From contig NW_020654422.1 of NCBI RefSeq assembly GCF_003589595.1, positions 6,139,731 through 6,203,730 on the forward strand: a stretch of DNA of 64,000 nt, read 5' to 3'. The translations under genes and the position numbers were made by a program. The stretch is from Hyposmocoma kahamanoa. Lineage: Eukaryota > Arthropoda > Insecta > Lepidoptera > Cosmopterigidae. Below the pieces are notes generated by a model. It made no database searches, was not told the DNA's origin, and saw only the letters and a program-made list of their open reading frames with translations. Positions 21,113-31,166 of this stretch are shown here, piece by piece. The stretch's first letter is position 1, and every line of letters begins with the position of its first letter.

Positions 21113-22064
21113 TTCTGATCGGATTCCTCGTCGCTGAGGTTGTACACGGTTACCGCACTACTATCCTCAGAATCCGACGATGATGCCGGTGTTTGAGGCA
21201 CAAACGCACCAGTAATACCGTGAACCGATCTTTGTATACGCTTACGACACACTTTTGCGATGTAACCTTTTTTACCACACACGTAACACTCCGCATTTAT
21301 AAACGAACACTTTTCCGCATAGTGTTTTCCGTCGCACCGATAGCATCGCGGGGCACCAGCGCCGGCGGCCTCGTGCACGCTTACTCCGGGCCCTAGCTGG
21401 CGACGCGCGCCCTGCATCCTTCGCCCGTGGCCTACAGCGCCGCCTCTACGGCTAGGACTGTTCACCGCGTAAACAGCAACCGCGTCACCGCTCGCCGTAT
21501 AGGGTCGCGCGGCGCGGCGTCGCCGTCTGAGTCTCGCACTGGCACCTCCAGCGATAAAGCTAATTCCGCGGCGCGGGCGAACGTCAACTCTTCATCTTTC
21601 TCTGTCAGAATTCTTTGGTAAATGCGTTCACTTTATGAACCGTGTACGAACTGGTCACGTAATTGTTCTTTCAGATTATCATTGCCTGTAAATTTGCAAA
21701 CTTTACTTAAATTTTTCAGCTGCACTAGGTATTCACTAATTGATTGATTTTCTAGTTGTTTACACGAACGAAATATCATTCTCTCTGCAATGACAGACCT
21801 TTTGGGCGAAAGATGTTCTTCTACCAACTTTTCAATATCATTCAATGATGTCTGTTCCGGTTTATCAGGATAGCAAAGGTCTATAATTAGGTCTAAGGCT
21901 TCGGTGCCGATGGCAGCCACTAAATATTTAGATTGTTCGGCTGGTTTGATGTCATTGATCGTAAACCAAGCTTTCAAACGTGTAGACCATCGGTCTACAT
22001 GCACATTAAATTCTTTTATACCGCTCATATCCTTTGCACTATTATTTGTCATAGTAACACGCAC
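21073..22064 (-). pseudogene. Ty3/Gypsy gag with CCHC nucleocapsid (broken)
   Basis: The N-terminal part (22064-21633) carries a gag core ending in EQLRDQFVHGS, where a TAA at 21633-21635 interrupts it. The same frame resumes with RILTEKDEELTFARAAELA. A frameshift at about 21490-21520 separates this from the nucleocapsid piece (to 21073). There are two zinc knuckles: CYRCDGKHYAEKC (C-x2-C-x3-H-x4-C) is intact, and CYVCGKKGYIAKVC has Tyr in place of the zinc-binding His. The stretch 21350-21600 is far more GC-rich than the rest of the element. Confidence 0.9.
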
Positions 22065-22100
22065 TTTTTATATAAAATTAAAATACTATTTCACTGTGTA

Positions 22101-22111
22101 CCTCGTCGCCA
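22101..22111 (-). other. Primer-binding site, tRNA-Ser(GCT) type
   Basis: TGGCGACGAGG on the minus strand, 2 nt after the 5' LTR, is complementary to the 3' end (CCTCGTCGCCA) of insect tRNA-Ser(GCT), as known from Drosophila. Confidence 0.8.
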
Positions 22112-22113
22112 AT

Positions 22114-22239
22114 TAGTTTATATAAGGAAATAGGTAAATGACGAACCACCATTGAAACTACGCAATACAAGACTGCCTTTTATTGTCGAACGAAGGTTTA
22201 CAGAAAATACAATATTAATAGATACCGACATATATACCA
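22114..22239 (-). repeat. 5' LTR of Ty3/Gypsy element
   Basis: 126 bp, differing from the 3' LTR by one indel and two substitutions by eye. Confidence 0.92.
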
Positions 22240-22579
22240 GTAAGTATAACACTTAATAAACTAGATAAAATTAATTTAAAAGATTTACAACTTAAACTCG
22301 GCACGATGGAGAACCATGCTTTTGGGAATCACTAAATTTGACATTGAACGCAGAAAGTCCGTTTGGTTGCAAATCTATTATTCGTGTCCTTAATCATTAT
22401 GCGTTCAAGAGAACTCCCACATTATATCCTGGGACCTGAACTGGGAGGACACAATTGGAATATCGTTCTTTACTAGGACACAATTGGAATGTCGCGAATT
22501 GTGCAATTCACGAAATAGGATTTTTAATATAAACTCAAATGCAATTTATAGAATAAAGACGAGTTAAATCATTGTCATT

Positions 22580-22813
22580 GATACGCCTGTCCATAGCAGT
22601 TCCAGTGCTCCACAGAGCATTAAGAGGGCCACTGACACTGCGCCTGTCAAGACATAAGTTCACAAGTCTCACGTGTCTTTACTTTCAACAGCGCACTTAC
22701 CCCTTAAAACCGGAACGCAGTAATGCTCACATTACCGCTCGATAGCAGAAACACGTAAGGTGGCAGTAGGTGCTTCCCTGGACGAACTGTTTTCATGATA
22801 CTGAGTTCTACTG
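22580..22813 (-). repeat. Family A repeat, minus orientation
   Basis: Starts at GATACGCCTGTCCATAGCAG, then GACATAAGTTCACAAGTC, AACGCAGTAATGCTCACATT, GAACTGTTTTCATGATACTG. The T-rich end and the CGAACAAGTCGTGC block are missing. Confidence 0.75.
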
Positions 22814-22999
22814 CAACTTCTTTCTTTGATCTTATTGCTAATAACGTGATCATTTTTATTTATATATAACACTTAATTACCCATTTATAAACGAGAATGT
22901 ATATATTGGTTCATTCAGTGTTATTTTTTAATTTTCAAATCGTGTTTTCTCAATTCCACAATTTTTCTTTACGACAATATTTGGTTTAGTGTGTTTTGG

Positions 23000-23117
23000 C
23001 TCAAGGTTATGGGCTCAGTGGTATCGTCTCTCGAGTCCAATTGCTATGGACAGGCGTGTCGTTTACCACCAGGCACACGACTTATTCGTCCCATCACTCG
23101 GTATCATATAAAAAACC
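23000..23117 (+). repeat. Family A repeat, 3' part, plus orientation
   Basis: CTCAAGGTTATGGGCTCAGT, then GGACAGGCGTGTCGTTTACC, CACACGACTTATTCGTCCC and a GGTATCATATAAAAAA end. The short open frame across it is a by-product. Confidence 0.75.
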
Positions 23118-24063
23118 TACGAGACTATCTTGAGTCTTTAAGTCCACTTGAAGCAAAATTTGTACAAATACAAAACACCTTACTTACACGTTATTTACAT
23201 TCTACGCAATGCGAACCAGCGAACTGAAAAATTGCTAGAAGATAAAATTCAGAATTCATGTTAGGACGTCTCATAATACACACCTAAGCCCCGACATGGG
23301 CCTATGGACCTACTTCAAAGATAATTTGTTAATTTAGTTCGATGATTCATAACTACGATCATAACTTTTGTTTTCTTAACGCAAACGGGATGGAATTCTC
23401 AACTAACAGTATTAAAGTTGAAATTACTTGAGCGCTAAGATCTTAACCATAGAACAATAAATAAAGTAGAAGTATTTAGTGGGCGTGACACGTGTGCCAC
23501 TAGTACGCGGAGTTTCGCATATGTGAGCTCAGTTCGCCATTTTCATTTTGTACGTCATGGTCGTGTCAATTACCTCGCACAAAACCTCGAAAATCGTGTA
23601 AAAATACCTTATTTTGCTCCTTTGAAGTGCAAAAATAATAGTCGCACCTATAATATTGTCCATGATGGTGTTTCATATCATCGTTAAGTCTCACTTTATT
23701 TTATTTTAATACATTTTTCGTTGTCTGTTTATCGTAACAGTTTTTTGTTATAAAAAACTAAAGTAAACCTTATACCGCAACAATACGATCAACTATTTTT
23801 TGGAGAACGTTAATAGGCGTTAATTATTCATCGAGATATTGCCGCAAGATGGCAGCGCATTGAATGAAATTTTTATATACATATAATGAAAACGTCGTAA
23901 CTTGAATGATAAGTATTGAACTTTCAGCGATATACCAACTGGGTAAAGTTTAAATTATAAGAACAGTCCAGAATTTGTTACATTTTTTAAATTAGAAACT
24001 GCGACCTGTCCCATATCTTCCTAGAAAAGTTTTATTTATAGTGGCTCTCCCTATAAACCTTTT
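23118..24063. other. No recognisable feature
   Basis: AT-rich DNA; no gene or repeat recognised. Confidence 0.45.
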
Positions 24064-24660
24064 GGTAATACGCGAAGGGAACTATAATCTGTGCAAGCAA
24101 GCCCGCACATGGACCTTCTCAGTTAGGTCCTGATCCCAGAGATGTGTGCACGTTCAATACCCTCTCTATTTTCCAGACAGGTACTGGACGGGTGCCACCG
24201 CTAACCCTTGACTCTAAAGTCCACTACCAAATTTTCTCTTCGGTGGCGAAACTGTAGGCACGTCCTCTTCTTCACGTGCTGGCTAGCGGGCAGGAGGATA
24301 TCTGAGTCACCGTCTACTAGCTCTCCGGTCTAGTGCCGGAGATGCCGATCGCAGTGTCAACGTCAATGTCAAAGGGCAACTCGCATGTTCCGTGCGTTTC
24401 CTCGCCTTAGGCCCTCGTCTAAACAGTTACTAAGATGCGGTAACTGCGCGCGGGATGAATGAAGATGAAACCCTATAGCTAACCACAAATCCCGGCGAGT
24501 CAATACCCAATTCCAGGTCCACCAAGATGAAGACGTATGCATCACTGCCGGAGGACCTGCCCCGGACGCCCGCTGCTGTACCCTGGTCTTACCGGGGAGC
24601 CTGTAGTCTCCCCGGAACTCCCTATCTCTCGACTCAGTAGACGGGGACAAGAAGCTACGA
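24064..24660. repeat. GC-richer repeat-derived block
   Basis: 24070-24140 is shared with 1020-1100 in opposite orientation. The rest is richer in G and C than its flanks and contains a 108-codon minus frame (24369-24695) that I do not recognise. It is probably the body of an older transposon. Confidence 0.45.
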
Positions 24661-24774
24661 TCAATCAATATGAAGATTTCATAATGTTTCAACATTATAT
24701 GTGTGTTGGTGTGAGTTTTGGCGACAGCTTTTCTAAGGTTTTAAAGCCCTTCCATTGTTTTTTTTTCTTCCACG

Positions 24775-24812
24775 ATGTTATTACATTAATGTTAACATTA
24801 ATGTAATAACAT
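24775..24812. repeat. Perfect 38-bp palindrome
   Basis: ATGTTATTACATTAATGTT followed by its exact reverse complement, centred on GTTAAC (24791-24796), with no loop. Confidence 0.95.
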
Positions 24813-25014
24813 GTTGTAAAGAATTAACTAGTGTAACAAATGATTGTTTCCTTTTAAGCGAAAATTAAATAGAGCCATAAAAAAAATGTGAAAACCTGCT
24901 TTACAATTTTGTTAGCAGCGTAATTTTATTGCCTGTGGGTTAATTCTGTTTAAGCAAAAGTTCGCGTAATGTAAAGGGTGAATAACAAAGTTCATTTGAT
25001 TTATTAACCTTTTA

Positions 25015-25130
25015 ATATCATTATTAACACAAAAATCGAACACAAAGAAAAATTCCTTTTACCTGACAGAACTCAAACCTACGTCTGTGCTAAATCAGGG
25101 CCATCGCTCTAGTAACAGAGCTACAGCATC
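25015..25130 (-). repeat. SINE-D copy with full tRNA-like head
   Basis: The minus strand starts GATGCTGTAGCTCTGTTACT (A box, tRNA-like), has GTAGGTTTGAGTTCTG (B box, decayed), then GGAATTTTTCTTTGTGTTCG and a TTTTTGTGTTAATAATG tail. Confidence 0.7.
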
Positions 25131-25419
25131 GACTTACAAATTTCTCTAAGTGTTTAGTGTACAGACAATTTAAACATAACACAGTAATTTATATTTAACT
25201 ACTGTCACTTGTAAAGTCATGGCAGTGAAAAGGCGATGGGTCAGCTTAAAATCCGCGTTGCCCGCGACGCGGGTATTCTGCCAGGACCCCGCAGAACAGA
25301 GACACCACTCGTAATCACTAATAATCAAATTAATCTTAAACAGCGGCAGTTTGGAAAAAATACTCTTTGATATCACAATCAAATTGTTGTTGTGGTGTGT
25401 GTGCATGCGTTTTTCAGAA

Positions 25420-25618
25420 GTCTCATCACGCCTTGAACCTCTACAACTTAGAGACGTTGTCGCTTAACGCCTTTTATCGGCTGTACCATGGCGAATGCTC
25501 TGAACAACTGTTCGACTTTATCCCGCCCTACACTTTCCTAGGGGCCTACCAGAACCTCTTAAAACAATATTACTATAACCATACAGTGACTTTTCGTACT
25601 ATGACGCGCTTAAAGTAA
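25420..25618 (+). pseudogene. LINE ORF2 C-terminal fragment
   Basis: The plus frame reads LNAFYRLYHGECSEQLFDFI then PP, a conserved stretch that in Jockey/CR1-type ORF2 proteins lies upstream of the KRFASTF...NSLP block seen at 6131-6425. It loses similarity after about 25540 and stops at 25618. No RT motifs are near, so this is a short decayed fragment. Confidence 0.7.
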
Positions 25619-26779
25619 GCTTATTATAATATTTTATTGGCAGCTTTTCATTCATTCACTCAATTCAAATAATAATTTCAATTTTTTCAGTAACATTGAC
25701 TCATATAATTTTAGCCATTGCAAGGTTTTATGGCACAGGTTTTCCTTTTTTTAACTATCAGCCATATGTTTCTCATTCTTTGATATTTTCTTACTGTACT
25801 ATGCATATGCACTATGCATGTTGTACTATTATTATGCTAATTAATCATTATTATTTATAATTATTACAATTTCTTAGTTAACCACTACTATTAGTAAGGT
25901 ACAAAATTATACACAAATCACTGATGGAAATATGCAATTCACAAGAATGCCTCATGTATGGACAGTCGACTCTATTCGTTATCGAACCTATCCACTATCG
26001 AGCGCTGGACACCACACCAGCCACCACCAGCACACCAAAAACGTGTTTCATTTGCGAAAGGTCGCGTAAAAACAATACACGCTTTCTTCTGCGAAGTGCG
26101 AACATCCCTGACGCGCCACTAATAGATAAACAGGTAAGACGATGACAATATCATTTATTATCATAATTCAATCCATTAATAGTTATCAAATGTTAAAAGG
26201 TTTTCAATTAAATATCGTTCAAAGCCCATTTCACAACAACGAATCTTATTGGAAAAAATGCTGCTTTACGTTCACACAAAGTTTACTTTCAAGTCAAACT
26301 TTTTAATATGATTTTCTTGGGTAATTTTCAATCTACAATAGTCGATTTACACGCATCTGAAGACAAGCTTTTATAACTTATATGTTTGTATATTACATTC
26401 CTTTTTGTTGATTCACTTACAGTTATTACACGTTATAAATTAAATATGGTGGAGATCTCGTCTAATTACACAACTGAATATAAGTGAACACAACTGGCAA
26501 AACAACGATAAAAATTTAGAGACATATAGACTTAAAAACAATGACTAAATGTAAAAAAGTAATACAAACAAAACCGCTAAATACAAGAGAACAGGGGTCT
26601 CGGGCAGTACCAAAGTAAAAAAAAATAAGTTTAATTAAGGCAATATTGTTTTGCGAAATCTGTATAGCGACTGCAAAAACTTGTCGCTACCCCCTCTATG
26701 TCTAGTACATAGTGTGAAAAAAAAGATTATATAGTAATAATAATATCAAAACCATCGACTTTTTTACATCAAAGTTTTG
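25619..26779. other. No recognisable feature
   Basis: Strongly AT-rich. The 73-codon plus frame at 25924-26145 is unrecognised. Confidence 0.45.
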
Positions 26780-27052
26780 CTAGTAGTAGAGCTCCTTATG
26801 AAAAATATCGTTCAAGGAAGTACTGCCACGTTACCTAAGTGTTTTAACCGCCAAGCAGTAATGTGAGCTCTACAGTCACATGGGATTTCTCAACTACCAC
26901 TACTACTACGCCAGACACCCTGAGGCTTATGTTGACAAGTCCCACAAGCCTGTAATTTCACCCCTTCGAAACCGGAACGCAGTAATGCTGGCGGCAGAAA
27001 CAGGTAAGGTACTTCCCTGCACGAACTCTTTTACAAGTAGCTCTACTGCTAC
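26780..27052. repeat. Family A fragments joined as an inverted repeat
   Basis: 26780-26870 is family A in plus orientation (GTAGTAGAGCTCCTTATGAA, CAAGGAAGTACTGCCACGTT, GCCAAGCAGTAATG). 26910-27052 is minus orientation (CAGTAATGCTGGCGGCAG, AGGTAAGGTACTTCCCTGC, GTAGCTCTACTGCTA). The two face each other and could fold into a hairpin. Confidence 0.75.
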
Positions 27053-27927
27053 AAAAAAGTCTATTTATAGCTGTGGTGTTTTTGCAGACATTTTCAGCAT
27101 TTTCGACTGATGTTTAACTATGATAATGGCAGAATGCCGCCATTCTGAAGCGTAGCAGCGACAATAAGCGTTTATAGCTTACAATGGACACGCGAATTAG
27201 GTACACTTGCAGTGTGTATTCAAATATGTCTGTGGTGACTGCGTTCATGACATAGCGTTGCCCTGCCAGACTATCAACCTCACACGATTTGGTGCGTTTT
27301 CCAAGGACGATTTAAAAAAACAGTTTCCTAAGATAAAAAATTACCATACCCACGATCGACATTAAATAGTACAAAAATTGTAAGCAGAATGCCTATTATG
27401 GAAAATCAATATAGGGTTTTGAAGCTATGATTGCATTTAGATGGTTGTTTTTCTATGTTTATGTTTTATGTACCTCTAAATTTTATACTACCTAAAACTA
27501 TAGACTTACAATAATAATAATTTCACAATTTCCAAGCAAATTTCTAGCTTCTCCTAGTTGCATCGTAAAAATAACAAGATATCCTCTTTGCTGTAAAATA
27601 ATTTGGAGTGAGAAAATCTCCCCTGCTTCCGCTACGGTAAAAGGGTATTTCTCTATGAAATGTTCCCAATATTCTCAGATTAAGCGCGTTTATTTCGTGA
27701 ACGGAAGTTCCACTAATTAGGTGCTTGTTTTTAGAAAGCAAGCGTATTATAATAAAATTAATGAACTCGTTGTCGTCGTCTTACTTTAAGACAGCTTATA
27801 GAACTCGTGAACTTAAAAAGGCTATGTTGTTCATTATTCTACCGCGTTCAACTTCATTGTTATTGAATAAGCTGTTTTCCTTATTCACTATTTTAATTAA
27901 AACATTTTTGATGAAGTATTATTACTA
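27053..27927. other. No recognisable feature
   Basis: AT-rich DNA without a supported gene or repeat. Confidence 0.45.
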
Positions 27928-28215
27928 GCTGGCGCCCGCGGCATCGTCTGCGTAGAATTGGTGTTTCGAGTAGTCTACTGTACTACTTGAGAAATAATCG
28001 GTTCTCTATACAAACACTCACCCCTAAAGATTTACATTTGTGACAAAAAGTAGCCTATGTCCTTCTCCTAGGTAACCGTCTACCACTGGCTTTCATCAAA
28101 TTTGGTTTTCGTTTTGGTCGCTTTCAGCGTCAAAACGTAACTTAAGTAACGTAAGTTACTTAAACGTAACGTAAGTTACTTTCCCATACATAATATTAGT
28201 TTGGATTAGTTCTTA
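27928..28215 (+). repeat. Family G interspersed repeat
   Basis: Starts AGCTGGCGCCCGCGGCATCG and TCTGCGTAGAATT, continues with AAAAAGTAGCCTATGTCCTT and TTTCATCAAATTTGG, and ends CATACATAATATTAGT. From memory this is a very common lepidopteran repeat. Near its end GTAACGTAAGTTACTT is repeated with a 20-bp period (28146 and 28166). Confidence 0.7.
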
Positions 28216-29008
28216 TTTGGCAAGTTCCAAGACTCATTTATTGGACTTATTAAATATTAGATCATTCTGCTCGTATCTCTAAAAGTACATAAACCGGTAT
28301 AAAACATTTTGTTTTCGGTGCACGTATAAATTCTACAAAATTCAAAAGGCACCCAGCTTCTAAAGACAGAGCTGCACGAGGTACATATTGCAATAAGGCG
28401 GTATATACGCATACATAATGGAATTCCTTTACTGGAGGAGCACGATACAGCACTCCAGGCAGTAGTCTAAGATTTATTAGAATAGGGCTTTCTCAAGATG
28501 GGAACAATAAAGTAGAAAACTATGTAAGTGCGAGTATATGGAGCTGGGAGTAAAATTTATATCAAGGTTTTCAGGTTCGTAAATATCGCCATTACTTTTT
28601 TTAATACAAGCGAAATCGTCGTCAACAAAAGCGTCAGTTTAATACAAAAATGTGTGAATTGCGAAAATTCTCCCTAACGGAGACTCTTGCTGAAGAATGA
28701 TTTGAATTTAAAATCGGGACTTACACAAGTATAATAACATATTTTATTTACCTCGACTTTTCGGACGTGTTGCAGTTACAATATTACAGTTTATTGCAAA
28801 TATTGTATTATTCTTCTTCTTAGAGTTCCTGTTCAATCCTGAAGGTTGACCGTCAGCTTCCTGTATTTGTCTCTATCAGCAGCCAACCAGAACAGCCGTT
28901 CGAAGGAGGCAATGCCGGCCCACTCCCAGATGTTCCGTAGCCACGATTTCTTTCTTAGCCCAGTGTGTCTCTTTCCCTGTATTGTATTATAATATGCAAT
29001 ATATAAAG
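28216..29008. other. Unassigned; possible old repeat at 28835-28985
   Basis: 28835-28985 (GAAGGTTGACCGTCAGCTTC, GTCTCTATCAGCAGCC) resembles retroelement-derived sequence seen in insect genomes, from memory only. The rest is unrecognised. Confidence 0.35.
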
Positions 29009-29287
29009 TCGTGGTAGCCTAATAGTTTGACCTGCCGCCTTTCTATCAAAGACTGTGGATTCAAATCTGATTTCGCACCTCTGAGTTTTTCGGAATTTGT
29101 GTGAGAAAATTAATTTGAAATTTACCATGAGGTTTTCGGTAAAAGAAAACATCGTAAACATCGAAGAAGGCTTACAACCTTCGGAGAACGTCTAAAGTTC
29201 CCAACCCGTATTGTGCCAGCGTTGTGGACTATGGCCTAAACCCTTGCCTGAGAGGAAAACCGTGGCCAGAAGTGGTACGTATAAATA
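29009..29287 (+). repeat. SINE-2 copy (tRNA-derived, CAGTGGGACGTATA type)
   Basis: Head CGTGGTAGCCTAATAGTTTG (A box), a B box decayed to GGATTCAAATCTGATT, then CACCTCTGAGTTTTTCGGAA, ATTTACCATGAGGTTTTCGG, AACATCGTAAACATCGAAGA, GAGAACGTCTAAAGTTCCCA and GTGGACTATGGCCTAAACCC. The end GAAGTGGTACGTATAA replaces the usual CAGTGGGACGTATA. It matches a lepidopteran SINE type (HaSE-like, from memory). Confidence 0.85.
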
Positions 29288-29903
29288 GTTTGATGTCCCT
29301 GTTGTGGTTCAATATACCACAACATTTCTCTTTATGAAAATCATTTATGTTCAACAAGTGAAAGTATAAATTAACATGCATAATGAGTTATGTTGACACT
29401 AGTGAACTGCGAACGAGGTGTTTTGCGGGAACTTGTTGACCAGGTATTTACATCCTGATTGTTAACTCTTTACAATATTTCTTTGCAGTAAAGCAATCAA
29501 TCAAATTACTCCAGTTATATAGGCATAACTTATCACTTTGGCATAATGGAACCGAGACACACAGCTGTAGTTGGCCCGTATTATGGAGGTTGTGGTTATT
29601 CCATTCCCGTCCCAAAATGATACTAAAGTACTCACGTGTTCCTTACTTCACAATGGCAACCGGCGGGAGTCTACTAGTAAGCCTAGCATGAGCGGAAACC
29701 GGACGATGCCACAGACTTTAGTTCGTTATACTTGATAGCATTATATTAAATACAAATATACAAAATAACAATGGCGCGAAAGGTGGAAGATTAAGGAAAT
29801 GCATTTATTTCTAAATTAGGTGATTTTCCTTTTTTTTTAATATTGGTCTTACGGCACTGGAATAAATCCATCAAGCCAAGTCTTCAACAATATGTGTCTT
29901 CAA
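29288..29903. other. No recognisable feature
   Basis: No supported gene or repeat. Confidence 0.45.
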
Positions 29904-29941
29904 CAATTTGTTTGCATGCATTTTTGCATGCAAACAAATTG
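29904..29941. repeat. Perfect 17-bp hairpin, TTTT loop
   Basis: CAATTTGTTTGCATGCA, TTTT, then the exact reverse complement. The stem includes the GCATGC palindrome. Confidence 0.95.
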
Positions 29942-30910
29942 CATTTTTTAAATACTGTACTTTAAACACTTTCTTTTTTGAATATTTTTCTCGCGAGCTT
30001 AAGCAAAACTAGCTGCCAAGTTTGGTTCCAGTTAATACGTGAAGCATTCGATATCATTACAGATCGAATAACATAGACAGAATACCAAATAAGAAAACAA
30101 TCTGCGTGTTTGTGAGTACGTTGCAAATCTAGGCTAATGTATACTAACTTACTATGAATTCAGTCTCTGATTATCCGAGGTGATATAACGCCCATTATCT
30201 CAAAAAACAAAGCTGAGAATGCTGTTTCAGCAACCAATAGAATCTTGTTATTTTGACATTTCTACGACACTAAGTAAAAGTAACGAAAAACTATTGGTTC
30301 CGGAAACACAGCTCTTCTCCGGTACACTTTTGTAAACAATGGGCCTAATGGTAACAACTTCAAAATGATACGGATTGTCAATAGCAGAAATATTGAGACG
30401 AAAGACTTTATAATATACGCGAAAACCATTAACGGTTGAAATATTTGTCTCCCGCCTCCAACGTCGCGACCAATCCAGTGCGGCTGTTTGACCAGTGCCA
30501 TTTTAATTATGTTCTGTTTGATTTTGGAACGGATGGCACGCGTTAATCAAGTTCAAAACCCTTGTTAATGAGTGTAGTCGAACGCGCAAATAAATTATGT
30601 AAAGCTATTGTATACGTATCATGCAGCCTTTGCCAGAGGTAATTAGCGTCGCAAAATTTATTTTGAATTTTTCATTAGCGCAGATTGGATCAGCCATGTT
30701 TGTTTGTTTTTTGACGGTTATTTTTACGACGCAATTTTGCGAAGAGATAGGGGTAATTTATAAAGTTTTTAATGGCTTTGTCAAAGGATTGCATGGTCTG
30801 GCATGATGAAATGCCCCCCAGGCCGATTATTAATTTCACTGAAAGCATTTACCCTGCGCTCAAAGACTCTTGACACTTGAAATAAAAAAGTGGCAATTGA
30901 AAAACGTTTG
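29942..30910. other. No recognisable feature
   Basis: Frames at 30262-30501 minus and 30621-30806 plus have hydrophobic stretches but no recognisable family. Nothing supports them as genes. Confidence 0.4.
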
Positions 30911-30975
30911 ACATTTTAACCGACTTCAAAAAAGGAGGAGGTTCTTAATTCGACTGTATTTTTTGTATATAGTAT
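30911..30975 (+). repeat. CGACTTCAAAAAAGGAGGAG interspersed repeat
   Basis: AACCGACTTCAAAAAAGGAG, GAGGTTCTTAATTCGACTG and a T-rich end. From memory this exact motif is widespread in insect genomes, mainly Lepidoptera; its parent transposon is not evident here. Confidence 0.6.
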
Positions 30976-31062
30976 TTTTTATCGAGTTCTTAAATCGTAA
31001 ATCTTTTCGTTAAATCTTAAATCTAAAGGTTTTCATTAATCGTTAGTCAACTAACCAACCGG

Positions 31063-31166
31063 TAGTCAACCGGAACCTGTAACGGACCCGAAACGTTAGT
31101 TTGTTTGAAAGAACAAATATGCGCGATTTAAATCCGGAAAAATAGTTTCATTTCCTAGTATTTTTT
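31063..31166 (+). repeat. Penelope terminal-repeat fragment
   Basis: AGTCAACCGGAACCTGTAAC, GGACCCGAAACGTTAG, TTTGTTTGAAAGAACAAATA, GCGATTTAAATCCGG and AATAGTTTCATTTCCTA align closely with the terminal blocks of the 35916-36700 element. Confidence 0.75.

Larger units (their letters stand above)
19039..22244 (-). mobile_element. Ty3/Gypsy (mag-like) LTR retrotransposon, integrase-less, with 5-bp TSD
   Basis: Complete insertion by structure: GTAAG target duplication on both sides (19039-19043 and 22240-22244), LTRs 19044-19170 and 22114-22239, PBS, gag, protease, RT, RNase H and polypurine tract. The LTRs differ at about three positions in 127, so it is fairly young by LTR divergence. The interior is nonetheless broken by two stop codons and several frameshifts. 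No integrase lies between RNase H (to 19355) and the polypurine tract, so about 3.2 kb remains where family members are usually longer. It could have moved only with help from an intact relative. Short LTRs, CCHC gag and tRNA-Ser priming fit the mag clade as known from Bombyx. Confidence 0.93.

Noticed and set aside
30262..30501. Hydrophobic 79-codon minus frame as a membrane protein gene
   Set aside because: No family resemblance, no neighbouring exons and AT-rich composition that easily gives hydrophobic codons.
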